Shown here in pieces: positions 1 to 8,143 of a stretch of 64,000 nt of DNA. Each line of letters starts with the position of its first letter. Positions within the stretch are counted from its first letter, which is position 1. The DNA comes from Olleya sp. Hel_I_94 (GTDB lineage Bacteria > Bacteroidota > Bacteroidia > Flavobacteriales > Flavobacteriaceae): NCBI RefSeq assembly GCF_007827365.1, contig NZ_VISI01000002.1:1555001-1619000 (forward strand), in the 5' to 3' direction. Position numbers and translations under genes: made by a program. Under the pieces are notes generated by a model. It had not been told where the DNA came from and ran no database searches. It was given only the letters and a program-made list of their open reading frames with translations.

Positions 1-51
1 ATCATAGCCGCCTATCGGCAGGCTACGCTTCATATACTAAACGTTAGGTGC
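1..51 (+). repeat. attC-like site 0 (right part only)
   Basis: This is the right arm of an integron-type recombination site cut by the window edge. It ends with the core GTTAGGTGC at 43-51, whose reverse complement GCACCTAAC opens the site at the end of the following cassette (779-787). A hairpin TAGCCGCC-tatc-GGC-a-GGCTA lies at 5-25. The arm resembles the right ends of the long (about 200 bp) sites further on. Confidence 0.75.
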
Positions 52-66
52 AATTGACTCACGAAA

Positions 67-786
67 ATGAAAATACCAAGAATAAAAGGAATAATAGATA
101 GACGAATATTAATCAATTACCAAATTGATAAAGAAGTCTTAGAAAATTATTTACCAAAACCTTTTAAACCAAAATTGGTAAACGGAAAAGGAATCGCTGG
201 AATTTGCTTAATCCGACTGAAGGAAATTCGACCGAAAGGTTTACCTAAACAAATTGGAATATCATCCGAAAATGGAGCACATAGAATTGCTGTAGAATGG
301 ACTGAAAATGGAAAACAAAAAGAAGGAGTTTATATTCCAAGAAGAGACACTTCTTCTAGGTTAAACTCTTTGGCTGGTGGAACTATATTTCCAGGAATAC
401 ATCATTTAGCAGATTTTAAGGTAATTGAAAAAGATGGAAATTACGAAGTCGGTTTTGTAAGTGATGACCAGACTTCTTTATCAATTAAAGCAAAAGAAAC
501 GAATATTTGGAATAATGAAAGCGTATTTGATAATCTAAAATGTGTATCGGATTTCTTTGAAAATGGCTCTGTCGGATATTCTCCTGATAAAAACGACTTT
601 GATGGACTTGAATTAAAAGCGTATAATTGGAAAGTAGCACTTTTAGAAGTTGAGAACGTGAAATCGAGTTTTTTCGAGAATGAAAGTATTTTCCCAAAAG
701 GCTCTGTAAAATTCGACAACGCACTGTTAATGAAAGACATTGAACACGAATGGATTGGGTTAAAAAAAATAAACAAAAGCACCTAA
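67..786 (+). CDS. DUF2071/YqjF-like protein (cassette 1)
   Basis: This 239-residue soluble protein resembles the DUF2071 (YqjF) family, a relative of the acetoacetate-decarboxylase fold. The supporting stretches are an N-terminal block with ENYLPKPFKP, then HRIAVEW and a GVYIPRRDTSSR block near residues 88-99. No signal peptide or membrane segment is seen. The biochemical role of the family is not established. The gene is the sole gene of cassette 1, and its TAA stop (784-786) lies inside the first bases of the cassette's own recombination site. The start ATG is 15 bases after the core site, leaving almost no room for a private promoter, so transcription probably comes from upstream in the array. 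The family assignment is from memory of motifs. Confidence 0.7.
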   Translation: MKIPRIKGIIDRRILINYQIDKEVLENYLPKPFKPKLVNGKGIAGICLIRLKEIRPKGLPKQIGISSENGAHRIAVEWTENGKQKEGVYIPRRDTSSRLNSLAGGTIFPGIHHLADFKVIEKDGNYEVGFVSDDQTSLSIKAKETNIWNNESVFDNLKCVSDFFENGSVGYSPDKNDFDGLELKAYNWKVALLEVENVKSSFFENESIFPKGSVKFDNALLMKDIEHEWIGLKKINKST

Positions 787-977
787 CAATGGCTATAGTT
801 AATACGGGTTTTGTGCTTAACCCAAAGTGAAGTGCTTTTAACCAAGTCCGCCAAATCTTTTGATTTGGCTTTAGAACAAAAAAGATAAAACAAAATAAAA
901 AGTTTTGGCTAAGTGCTTAATCGAAAGTTCACTACTTTTAATTCCCGTACTAACCATAGCCGAGACCGTTGCCTACA
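779..977 (+). repeat. attC-like site 1 (long class, 199 bp)
   Basis: It opens with GCACCTAAC (779-787), the complement of the core at the start of cassette 1, and closes with GTTGCCTACA (968-977), which begins cassette 2. The outer arms pair (GGCTATAGTTAATACGGG against CCCGTACTAACCATAGCC). The centre holds a second hairpin GCCAAATC-TTTT-GATTTGGC at 850-869. Confidence 0.88.
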
Positions 978-1195
978 ATTGCAAAACGCAATTCAAAACG
1001 TGTCATACCGAATATAAAAACCACTGATTTTAAGCTAACTTTATTAGTCTTTAGCTAAAATAAAGTACACAGTTAACTAAATTCAGAATTTTAGCCTGAT
1101 AATGTAAAAAAGTATGGTTTTCCGATATTCACTCAGACGCAACAACGACGTAAAACGAATTAGCTTGTGGCTCAAAAAAAGTAAAAATTAAAAAC
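978..1195 (+). other. Non-coding cassette 2 body
   Basis: This stretch between two complete sites has no open reading frame of meaningful length; the longest ATG frame is about 25 codons and is not kept in the sister copy. It is closely similar to 2976-3260: shared blocks include AAAACCACTGATTTTAAGCT, TTAGTCTTTAGCTAA and CAACGACGTAAA. The conserved part can form a small stem between AGCTAA and TTAGCT. It may carry a promoter, an RNA or nothing functional. Confidence 0.7.
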
Positions 1196-1332
1196 TGTAG
1201 GCAACACAGCATATAAAAAATTGTTTACTTTAGTGCTTACGTTATGGAAGTTGTTTATTTACTTACTGCTGAAATTCCTTCGGAATTTCATTGCGCGTAA
1301 ACACAACTTTCCATATGCAACACGTTGGCAAA
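1196..1332 (+). repeat. attC-like site 2 (short class, 137 bp)
   Basis: It opens with TGTAGGCAAC, the complement of the core GTTGCCTACA of cassette 2, and ends with GTTGGCAAA (1324-1332). The central hairpin is GAAATTCCTTCGGAATTTC at 1271-1289. Confidence 0.88.
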
Positions 1333-1346
1333 CATTATGAAAAACA

Positions 1347-1964
1347 ATGCGGAAATTTGAAAATGTAGAATACACAAAGTCATTTGAATTACTGTTTTTA
1401 CTTGCTTCAACGGTAGCTGTGTTTTTCGGAATGATATTCTTATTAAACAGAATTATGAATTTTGGATTAATAAAAGGAATATTGGCTATTGTAATCGCTG
1501 GAATTTATTTTGTTCTTATAAAAAAGAAGTTTATCGTAAAAGTTTCAGATTTTGAATTAAAATCAAACCAATTGGAATGGAATGATAAAATTATTGATTT
1601 TAAAAATATAGAATATTATAAAATTCATTGGATGAAAGGAGCTGGAATTAAATTTAAGCTCAAAAACGGAAAAACTTTACGAATAAGCTCGAATGATAAT
1701 TTCTGCAATTCCGAACAGTTTGTGAATTTATGCCATAACATTGACTCAAAACTATTGAAATACAATAACGGACAAATAATAAGAAAGAAATCATTTTTGG
1801 AAACTAAACAAGGCTATTACTTTGCTGTTGTTATGACAATTTTAATTGTGATTGGGACAGTTTATAAATTATTTACAGATGAGAAAATTAATATTCAAAA
1901 CTTTGCAATGATTTTAGTTTCGTTAGGAATTATTTGGAGTGGAGTTAAATGGAAAAGAAAATAA
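1347..1964 (+). CDS. Membrane protein of unknown function with a PH-like middle (cassette 3)
   Basis: This 205-residue protein has two hydrophobic segments near the N-terminus (about residues 14-32 and 39-58), a soluble beta-rich middle (about 60-150), and two more segments near the C-terminus (about 155-173 and 182-198). The middle (…VSDFELKSN…GKTLRISSNDNF) reads like the small bacterial PH-like domain seen between membrane helices in many uncharacterised proteins; that comparison is by eye. It is the only gene of cassette 3, starts 15 bases after the core site and stops 4 bases before the next site. I do not recognise a function. Confidence 0.75.
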   Translation: MRKFENVEYTKSFELLFLLASTVAVFFGMIFLLNRIMNFGLIKGILAIVIAGIYFVLIKKKFIVKVSDFELKSNQLEWNDKIIDFKNIEYYKIHWMKGAGIKFKLKNGKTLRISSNDNFCNSEQFVNLCHNIDSKLLKYNNGQIIRKKSFLETKQGYYFAVVMTILIVIGTVYKLFTDEKINIQNFAMILVSLGIIWSGVKWKRK

Positions 1965-1967
1965 CGA

Positions 1968-2107
1968 TTTGCCAACACCGTGTATAATTATTTGCTTTGG
2001 CAAGTGCTTATTTGGATAATTCCTTCGGAATTTTCTCTGGTTCGTATTTGTTTACTAAATTAGTTGCTTAACCACGCAACTAACCATACACAACACCGTT
2101 GGCAGCA
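1968..2107 (+). repeat. attC-like site 3 (short class, 140 bp)
   Basis: It opens with TTTGCCAAC, the complement of the GTTGGCAAA that starts cassette 3, and ends with GTTGGCAGCA (2098-2107). The central hairpin is AATTCCTTCGGAATT. Confidence 0.88.
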
Positions 2108-2148
2108 AGTGAAATCAACATTCCGATAAATAACAAAATTTTGAAAAA

Positions 2149-2823
2149 ATGAAAATTGAGAGTATTAATGATTTCAATTCAATATTAAAAGAAGCTGAAA
2201 ACGGGAATTCAGAAGCAATGAATAAAGTTGCTGAAATTTATGAATTTGGTTTAATAATTGACAAAAATGAAATTATTGAAATTAACGAATTACTTTCATT
2301 TCAATGGACAAAAAAATCTTATGAAAACGGAAATATAGAAGCGACTGAAAAGTATGCCGATTATTTAAGCGATAATGAAAATAAATTCTGCGAACAAAAT
2401 ATTGAATTAGCAATGAAATTGTATGAAAAAGCTATGAATTGTGGTTCTGAAAATGCAACTTTTAGTTTAGGAATTGAGTATAGAAATAAAGGGAATTTTG
2501 AGAAAGCTTTTGAATTATATACAAAAGCTAATGAATCTGGAAAATATCATAATGAATTAACTATTGGACTTTGTCTATATTATGGAATTGGAACAAAAAA
2601 GGATAAATTAAAATCTTTAGAGGTGTTTAAGTCAATCAATTCTAAAAACAATAGTGAATACGAAATAAATGAAGCTAATTATATGATTGGGAAAATATAT
2701 TTAGAAGAAGAAATTATTGAACAATCTTTTGAGAAAGCAAGACATTATTTAGAATTAGCAAATAAAGACGGAGACCATCGTTCTTCTCAAGAAATTTTAC
2801 ATTTAATTGGAAATAAAAATTGA
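2149..2823 (+). CDS. Sel1/TPR-repeat protein (cassette 4)
   Basis: This 224-residue, wholly helical protein is built from Sel1-like repeats of about 36 residues. Visible units include EAMNKVAEIYEFG, ATFSLGIEYRNKGNFEKA, LTIGLCLYYGIGTKKD and ANYMIGKIYLEE. Such repeats form scaffolds for protein-protein contacts. There is no signal peptide, so a cytoplasmic place is likely. It is the single gene of cassette 4. The partner is unknown. Confidence 0.8.
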   Translation: MKIESINDFNSILKEAENGNSEAMNKVAEIYEFGLIIDKNEIIEINELLSFQWTKKSYENGNIEATEKYADYLSDNENKFCEQNIELAMKLYEKAMNCGSENATFSLGIEYRNKGNFEKAFELYTKANESGKYHNELTIGLCLYYGIGTKKDKLKSLEVFKSINSKNNSEYEINEANYMIGKIYLEEEIIEQSFEKARHYLELANKDGDHRSSQEILHLIGNKN

Positions 2824-2835
2824 AAATAAAACACC

Positions 2836-2975
2836 TGCTGCCAACACCGTATATAATTTATTGCTGGCTTCTTGCTTACTTGCGAAAGTCCTCGCGGACT
2901 TTCTTGGTCAGTAATTATTTACTAAATTAGTTGCTTGAAACACGCAACAAACCATATACAACAACGTTGCCTACA
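2836..2975 (+). repeat. attC-like site 4 (short class, 140 bp)
   Basis: It opens with TGCTGCCAAC, the complement of GTTGGCAGCA at the start of cassette 4, and ends with GTTGCCTACA. The central palindrome is GAAAGTCCTCGCGGACTTTC (2884-2903). The outer arms GTATATAATTTATTGC and GCAACAAACCATATAC pair. Confidence 0.9.
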
Positions 2976-3260
2976 ATTGCAACGCTCTAATCAAAACGTA
3001 TAAAACCGAAAATAAAAACCACTGATTTTAAGCTACCTTTAATAGTCTTTAGCTAACATTAAGTACAAAGTAAACCAATTCAGAATTTTAGCCAGATTGT
3101 AGATCTAAAATACCGATAAAAAGCCTGATAGTTTTTCGCGATTTTTTTTAGAATTTTAAGTTAATCAAAACCAAAAAGTACGTAATACAGAATTACACTC
3201 AGACGTAACAACGACGTAAACCGAATTAGCTTGTTCATCAAAAAAGTAAAAATTAAAAAC
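2976..3260 (+). other. Non-coding cassette 5 body (near-duplicate of cassette 2)
   Basis: This is a second copy of the gene-free cassette with the same core (GTTGCCTACA … TGTAGGCAAC). It is about 65 bases longer than the 978-1195 copy because of an AT-rich insertion around 3100-3180. No reading frame is shared between the copies, which argues against a short protein. Confidence 0.7.
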
Positions 3261-3400
3261 TGTAGGCAACACAGCATATAAAAAATTGTTTACTTTAGTG
3301 TCTTAATTATGGAAGTTGTTTATTTACTTACTGCTGAAATTCCTTCGGAATTTCATTGCGCGCAAATCACAACTTTCCATATCCAACAACGTTGTAAAAC
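3261..3400 (+). repeat. attC-like site 5 (short class, 140 bp)
   Basis: It opens with TGTAGGCAAC and ends with GTTGTAAAAC (3391-3400). The body is almost identical to site 2, including the GAAATTCCTTCGGAATTTC hairpin, consistent with duplication of the cassette together with its site. Confidence 0.9.
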
Positions 3401-3424
3401 ATTTGAACAAAACCACGAACTGAA

Positions 3425-4261
3425 TTGGGAACTTGGGGAACAGCCATAAAAAGTAATGATACTTCAGCAGATATTTATGCTGACTTTTTTGATTTGTATA
3501 ATGACGGAAAAGAACCAACTGAAATCAAAAATAAATTGATTTCCGACAATCCAAACGGAACAAATGACTTTTGGTTTACATTGGCTTTAGCTCTTTGGGA
3601 AACTAAAAGCTTGCCAAATGACATTTTGGAAAAAGTTCGGGTAATAATCGAAAGTGAATCTGATTTAAAAGTTTGGAAAGAACTTGATGCAAGCGAATCC
3701 GACATAAAGAAAAGAAAAGTTGTTCTTGATAAATTTTTGATAAAATTAGAATCGGAGAAAGCAAAACCAAAAGCCAGAAAGCGAATTTCCAAGAAAGAAC
3801 CAATATTTGAAAAAGGAAGTTGCTTAACATTCAAATTGGAAAATGGAAATTATGGTGGTGGAATCGTTTTAGAATCTGACTTTGAAACAGGTTTTGGTTA
3901 CAATTTAATTGTTACTACAAGAATAAATCAGATAAGTAAGCCAACAGTTTCTGATTTTAAAAAATGTAATGTTTTAGTTGCAAGTTTTGGGAATTGGAAA
4001 GAAGAGTCAAAAGTAACTTGGTATTTACCAAAAATGTATAAAAAAGACTTTGCCGAATTGTTTGAAAATATTGGAAAAATTCCAATCGAGAGAAATTACA
4101 CACCGAATGGAAGTGAAATAAGAGCAAGTTTTTCAGCAGGTTGGCAACATATTATTGAGCCAGTAAATCAACAATTGGAATATGAAAAGACAAACGGAAT
4201 AACTAAATCATTTTCGATTGACAAGTTGATTAAACGAAAAAAATGGTGGCAATTGAAATAA
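3425..4261 (+). CDS. DUF4259-like / Imm26-like protein starting at TTG (cassette 6)
   Basis: This 278-residue soluble protein begins MGTWG with a following NDTSADIYADFFDL block, the typical opening of DUF4259-type proteins. The second half has GSCLTFKLENGNYGGGIVLE around residues 132-151, reminiscent of the Imm26 (immunity protein 26) fold. No ATG fits: the conserved MGTWG opening is read from TTG at 3425, so that codon is taken as the start. A basic linker (about residues 115-128) separates the halves. It is the sole gene of cassette 6. Both domain names are by-eye suggestions. If Imm26 is right, an antitoxin/immunity role is possible, but no toxin gene is adjacent. Confidence 0.6.
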   Translation: MGTWGTAIKSNDTSADIYADFFDLYNDGKEPTEIKNKLISDNPNGTNDFWFTLALALWETKSLPNDILEKVRVIIESESDLKVWKELDASESDIKKRKVVLDKFLIKLESEKAKPKARKRISKKEPIFEKGSCLTFKLENGNYGGGIVLESDFETGFGYNLIVTTRINQISKPTVSDFKKCNVLVASFGNWKEESKVTWYLPKMYKKDFAELFENIGKIPIERNYTPNGSEIRASFSAGWQHIIEPVNQQLEYEKTNGITKSFSIDKLIKRKKWWQLK

Positions 4262-4265
4262 AAAC

Positions 4266-4467
4266 GTTTTACAACAACGTGTATAAAACATAGCTAATAA
4301 TGGCTTTCCAAGAGGTTATCGCTTATTTAGTTAGTCCGCCAAATTTTTAAATTTGGCTTTTAAGATTGATAAGTTAAAAACAAAATATAAAAATTCGGCT
4401 CTGTGTTAATCCGAAAAATAAGCGGCTTTTTACACGCTACGTTTCATACACAAGACCGTTGGGCACA
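4266..4467 (+). repeat. attC-like site 6 (long class, 202 bp)
   Basis: It opens with GTTTTACAAC, the complement of the GTTGTAAAAC that starts cassette 6, and ends with GTTGGGCACA (4458-4467). The centre contains a GCCAAATTTTTAAATTTGGC hairpin. Confidence 0.9.
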
Positions 4468-4488
4468 AGTCTGAAAAAATAACCATAT

Positions 4489-5268
4489 ATGAAAAATAAA
4501 ATTTATGAGTTTATAAATAAAAATTCGGTTTTTATCAAATTCATCTATGGATTAATTATTTTAAATGTAATTACATTAATTTTAGAATCCTACCAAGAAT
4601 TAAGACTTTCATTCTCTGACTTTTTTAACTATTTTGAATTAATTTCTGTAATTATTTTTACCATTGAATATTTGTTAAGGTTATGGACTTCTGACTTGGA
4701 TAAATCCTATAAAGGGAATTCATTTAAGAAAAGATTAAAATTTGGATTTTCAACTCTTGGCTTAATCGACTTGATAGCAATTTTACCATTTTATCTGCCT
4801 TTCCTTATTCCTTTCGATTTGAGAATAGTAAGAATATTGCGTTTGTTTAGATTATTAAGAATCTTTAAACTTGGCAGATATTCAAAGTCATTAAATACTA
4901 TAACTAGCGTTTTGAAAAGCACAAAATCTGAATTAGCAATTACGGGTTTTGTTGCATTTATATTGTTGGTCTTGTCATCAACAATAATGTACTATTTTGA
5001 GAATGAAGTTCAACCCGAAAAATTTGCAAGTATCGGACACTCATTTTGGTGGGCTGTAGCAACTTTAACGACTGTTGGATATGGAGATGTTTTTCCAATA
5101 ACAGCAATGGGAAAAATAATGAGCGGAATAATAGCATTAATCGGAATTGGATTTATTGCACTTCCAACTGGAATTATAAGTTCAGCATTTATCGAGAGGA
5201 TTCAAGAACAGAAAAAAGGGGAAAAAAAATGTACTTGTCCTAATTGCGGGACTGAAATCAACAAATAA
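4489..5268 (+). CDS. Voltage-gated-type K+ channel (ion transporter family), cassette 7
   Basis: This 259-residue integral membrane protein is of the six-helix ion-channel type. An arginine-rich S4-like helix is visible (RIVRILRLFRLLRIFK, about residues 111-126), followed by a pore region with the K+ selectivity filter TVGYGD at residues 195-200 and a hydrophobic S6. The short C-tail after S6 carries CTCPNCG, a zinc-ribbon-like half site unusual for such channels. It is the first gene of a two-gene cassette; the next gene starts 9 bases downstream. The channel call is firm; what gates it is unknown. Confidence 0.9.
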   Translation: MKNKIYEFINKNSVFIKFIYGLIILNVITLILESYQELRLSFSDFFNYFELISVIIFTIEYLLRLWTSDLDKSYKGNSFKKRLKFGFSTLGLIDLIAILPFYLPFLIPFDLRIVRILRLFRLLRIFKLGRYSKSLNTITSVLKSTKSELAITGFVAFILLVLSSTIMYYFENEVQPEKFASIGHSFWWAVATLTTVGYGDVFPITAMGKIMSGIIALIGIGFIALPTGIISSAFIERIQEQKKGEKKCTCPNCGTEINK

Positions 5269-5277
5269 AATAATAGT

Positions 5278-5478
5278 ATGAATAAAGGAGGTTTTTCTTG
5301 GAAAAAATTAAGTGGATATTCGGCAGCAAAATCAAATGTCTCACGAAAAATTGAAATACCATTAACAAAAAGTGGACGAAATCAAAAAGTTGGTAAAATT
5401 GTTACTAAAGGTTGTTTAGGAATGTTAATAGCATTGACTTTACCAATTTTATTTATTTTAATCATTTTACTATATTAA
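5278..5478 (+). CDS. Small single-span membrane protein (cassette 7, second gene)
   Basis: This 66-residue protein has a basic N-terminal half (many Lys/Arg/Ser) and one strong C-terminal hydrophobic helix (about residues 46-65) ending at the stop codon, so it is probably tail-anchored. It follows the K+ channel gene by 9 bases within the same cassette and is likely co-transcribed. It may be a channel accessory peptide, but nothing in the sequence proves that. Confidence 0.6.
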   Translation: MNKGGFSWKKLSGYSAAKSNVSRKIEIPLTKSGRNQKVGKIVTKGCLGMLIALTLPILFILIILLY

Positions 5479-5492
5479 TAAAAATAAAAACC

Positions 5493-5628
5493 TGTGCCCA
5501 ACAAGGGCTATAAGTAATTGCTTGTTCTCGCCTACTTCTGAAAATCCTCGCGGATTTTCAGTTTGGTGTGTACTTGCTAAGTTAAGTGCTAACCCACGCA
5601 ACTACTCATAGCCGAGACGTTGTGCAAC
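5493..5628 (+). repeat. attC-like site 7 (short class, 136 bp)
   Basis: It opens with TGTGCCCAAC, the complement of the GTTGGGCACA that starts cassette 7, and ends with GTTGTGCAAC (5619-5628). The central palindrome is GAAAATCCTCGCGGATTTTC. The outer arms GGGCTATAAGTA and TACTCATAGCC pair. Confidence 0.88.
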
Positions 5629-5647
5629 ATTAGAAAAAACCGATTGA

Positions 5648-6340
5648 ATGACTATATTTCTTTGGATTTTAGGTATAATAATTCTGATAATTTTATCAGT
5701 TTACTTGAAATATTTTGTTCCATTAAGAAAAACCGAAGATGGATTTGAATATGTGCACGTGGAAGAAAATGGAACTGTAAGAGAATTATCGAGAGAAGAA
5801 AAAGGTTATCTAAAAGAAACTTTTGACCCAGCTGATGGAGCGAGACCTTATATCAAATCTAGATATAAAAGTAAAACACCAGATGGAAAAATTCACGGTT
5901 TTATTCCGAGAAATAGAGTTCCCAAAAGGATAGAAATTATTGAACCGAAAATGGAAACCGAAACTTGGAGAAGAACTTGGATTTTAATGATTAAGGATTT
6001 GACAAACTTGGAATATCAAAAGCGAACTTGGCTCGACCCAAATAATACAAATCCATATTATTCTTTCGTAGAATTTATGTGTTCTTATTTTGACGATTTG
6101 GGTTTATCAGACGGTTATGAAAAGTCTATTAAAAACGGATTAGTAACACAAAAAGAGTACGAATCAATTTCTGAATGGAATAAACTACTTTCCGAATATG
6201 ATTCACCGAACAATAATGACTATGACCATAAAGCAATTCTGAATGATAATAAATGGATTAACATTGTTGAACTGGGAAAAGCGTCACTTGAGAATTTAAA
6301 ACCTAATTTGAATAAATTTGAAAGAGGTTTGCTAATATGA
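5648..6340 (+). CDS. Unknown protein with N-terminal membrane anchor (cassette 8)
   Basis: This 230-residue protein has one hydrophobic segment at residues 3-23 and a hydrophilic remainder rich in Lys, Glu and aromatic residues. A stretch around residues 60-85 (ADGARPYIKSRYKSK, HGFIPRNRVP) looks like the most ordered part. I do not recognise a family. It is the only gene of cassette 8 and is probably anchored in the inner membrane with its bulk on one side. Confidence 0.65.
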   Translation: MTIFLWILGIIILIILSVYLKYFVPLRKTEDGFEYVHVEENGTVRELSREEKGYLKETFDPADGARPYIKSRYKSKTPDGKIHGFIPRNRVPKRIEIIEPKMETETWRRTWILMIKDLTNLEYQKRTWLDPNNTNPYYSFVEFMCSYFDDLGLSDGYEKSIKNGLVTQKEYESISEWNKLLSEYDSPNNNDYDHKAILNDNKWINIVELGKASLENLKPNLNKFERGLLI

Positions 6341-6347
6341 AAATAAC

Positions 6348-6483
6348 GTTGCACAACACCGTATATAATTTATTGCTAGTTCTAGCCTACTTACGAAAAT
6401 CCTCGCGGATTTTCTATTCGGTTTTTATTTACTAAATTACGTGCTAAACCACGCAACAAACCATATACAAACACGTTATGCAC
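6348..6483 (+). repeat. attC-like site 8 (short class, 136 bp)
   Basis: It opens with GTTGCACAAC, the complement of the GTTGTGCAAC that starts cassette 8, and ends with GTTATGCAC (6475-6483). The central palindrome is GAAAATCCTCGCGGATTTTC. The body is nearly identical to sites 10, 11, 13 and 18. Confidence 0.9.
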
Positions 6484-7107
6484 AACCAAAAAAACATCGT
6501 GATTGAAACTAAAGACATCTTTCTGAATAAAGAAATTCGCTGTGGTGGATTTTATGAATTGTGCATTCAGGTTTGTCCGAGTTTGGACAGAGAACCAATT
6601 AAAAAGTATATCGATTATTTAAAATCTTTAGAAAATATCGATGGTCCATTTAATGAAGATTTTGAACTGATTGAATCAAATATTGAAAATTTTGAACACC
6701 AATGGGTTTTAAATCTAAAAGATTTTTCAATTCCTTTTAAGACTTTCAATATTCGAGAAGATGAACCTATTGAAAGTGGCTTTAATTGGTTTGATATAAG
6801 TTTTTATACAGCGACTATCGAAAAACTATTTGGAGATGAATATCAAACGTGGTCAGAAAACCCAAAATATCCGACTGAATTAGTTGACTTTTTGCATAAA
6901 ACAGTTACTGACTTAAACAAAATATATCCTTTTCAATTAGCTATGCTTGATTTTGAAATCTCTGGACAATATTATTTGGCTGATTTAAGTACTGATTTGA
7001 GTGATGGTTTTGAGAATTGGGCAAAGTCAAAATTCTTTGTGAATAGCAAAAATTATAACTCACTTACGGAGCGGAATAAAAATTTTGTAGAATTAATAAA
7101 AGAATAA
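6478..7107 (+). CDS. Unknown acidic cytoplasmic protein whose start codon lies in the core site (cassette 9)
   Basis: This 209-residue acidic protein has no signal or membrane segment. It has many aromatic residues and a central SGFNWFDISFYTATIEKLFG block. I do not recognise it. The ATG at 6478-6480 is part of the core GTTATGCAC, so the start codon travels as the first bases of the cassette and the mRNA leader must come from the preceding site. The first internal ATG would remove most of the protein, so this start is preferred. Confidence 0.6.
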   Translation: MHNQKNIVIETKDIFLNKEIRCGGFYELCIQVCPSLDREPIKKYIDYLKSLENIDGPFNEDFELIESNIENFEHQWVLNLKDFSIPFKTFNIREDEPIESGFNWFDISFYTATIEKLFGDEYQTWSENPKYPTELVDFLHKTVTDLNKIYPFQLAMLDFEISGQYYLADLSTDLSDGFENWAKSKFFVNSKNYNSLTERNKNFVELIKE

Positions 7108-7113
7108 AAGGCA

Positions 7114-7251
7114 GTGCATAACACCGTATATAATTTATTGCTGGCTTCTCGCCTACTTACGAAAGTCCTCGCGGACTTTCTTGGTCGGTAATTATTTACT
7201 AAATTAGGTGCTTGAAACACGCAACAAACCATATACAACAACGTTGGCAAC
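7114..7251 (+). repeat. attC-like site 9 (short class, 138 bp)
   Basis: It opens with GTGCATAAC, the complement of the GTTATGCAC that starts cassette 9, and ends with GTTGGCAAC (7243-7251). The central palindrome is GAAAGTCCTCGCGGACTTTC, shared with site 4. Confidence 0.9.
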
Positions 7252-7290
7252 AATTTGAGGAAACCGAAATCCGAATCTGAATTTATCTAT

Positions 7291-7644
7291 ATGAATGAAA
7301 TTTCTTTACTGACTTTCGATAAATTATTTGACTTAATAGAGGATAACCAATTTGAAAACGAAATTGACAAAAAGATTGCGGAAAAAATACTAAAAGCAGA
7401 AAGAGATTGGAATATATCACTCGAATCCTTAAATGATTTTATAACGGTACTGGAAAAAGAAATTGGCGGAACTGCAACCAAAACAAGTCTGAACAAACTC
7501 TTGAAAAAATATAATCAGAATATCGCTCAATATGCTTGGGAATCAGAAAGCGTGAGTTATTTATTAGATATTTTTGACATAACCAAAAAAACCGAATTAA
7601 GAATTATATTTAATGAATTGACAGAAAAACTGAAAACGGAATGA
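7291..7644 (+). CDS. Small helical protein of unknown function (cassette 10, first gene)
   Basis: This 117-residue, highly charged helical protein starts at ATG 7291; a TTG at 7255 in frame would add 12 residues but is less likely. The chain is rich in Lys/Glu/Leu with no signal peptide. I do not recognise it. Its last codons overlap the next start by 4 bases (ATGA), so the two genes of cassette 10 are translationally coupled, which suggests a working pair. Confidence 0.6.
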   Translation: MNEISLLTFDKLFDLIEDNQFENEIDKKIAEKILKAERDWNISLESLNDFITVLEKEIGGTATKTSLNKLLKKYNQNIAQYAWESESVSYLLDIFDITKKTELRIIFNELTEKLKTE

Positions 7645-7958
7645 AAGCACTTAAAATCTATTCTATTTTAGGTTCCATAATAATTTTAGCAGATTATATG
7701 TATGGGTTTTATGCAATGGGAAATCCAGATTTCCATTATGACAATACTGACCCAATTACAGGAATATCAACATACCCATTAAAATATGACCAAATTTTAA
7801 GGCCAATAGTTCTGTTTATTACTTTTTCTTCTATCATATTAATTCTATACTATTTATTTAAAAGACAAAACCATAATAAAGTTTCTAAAATTATATTTAG
7901 TGCACTACCAATATTGATTACTATTTTTTGCTATGGCTTTCTTTGTAAAATACTATAA
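7641..7958 (+). CDS. Small three-helix membrane protein (cassette 10, second gene)
   Basis: This 105-residue protein has three hydrophobic segments (about residues 5-25, 55-72 and 83-104) and a short polar loop after the first (NPDFHYDNTDPITG) that would face outside the cytoplasm if the first helix is a signal-anchor. It overlaps the preceding gene by 4 bases. I do not recognise it. A soluble plus membrane pair in one cassette is compatible with an immunity or toxin/antitoxin arrangement, but there is no direct evidence. Confidence 0.6.
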   Translation: MKALKIYSILGSIIILADYMYGFYAMGNPDFHYDNTDPITGISTYPLKYDQILRPIVLFITFSSIILILYYLFKRQNHNKVSKIIFSALPILITIFCYGFLCKIL

Positions 7959-7984
7959 GTTGGAATTAAGACTGAATAAAAACT

Positions 7985-8121
7985 GTTGCCAACACCGTAT
8001 ATAATTTATTGCTAGTTCTAGCCTACTTACGAAAATCCTCGCGGATTTTCTATTCGGTTTTTATTTGCTAAATTAGGTGCTTAAACAACGCAACAAACCA
8101 TATACAATCACGTTGTGCAAC
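7985..8121 (+). repeat. attC-like site 10 (short class, 137 bp)
   Basis: It opens with GTTGCCAAC, the complement of the GTTGGCAAC that starts cassette 10, and ends with GTTGTGCAAC (8112-8121). The central palindrome is GAAAATCCTCGCGGATTTTC. Confidence 0.9.
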
Positions 8122-8143
8122 ATATGACCAAAACCGAAAGTTA

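Noticed and set aside
1104..1190. A 25-codon ATG frame in non-coding cassette 2
   Set aside because: The near-duplicate cassette 5 interrupts the frame with a stop, so the DNA and not the peptide is conserved.
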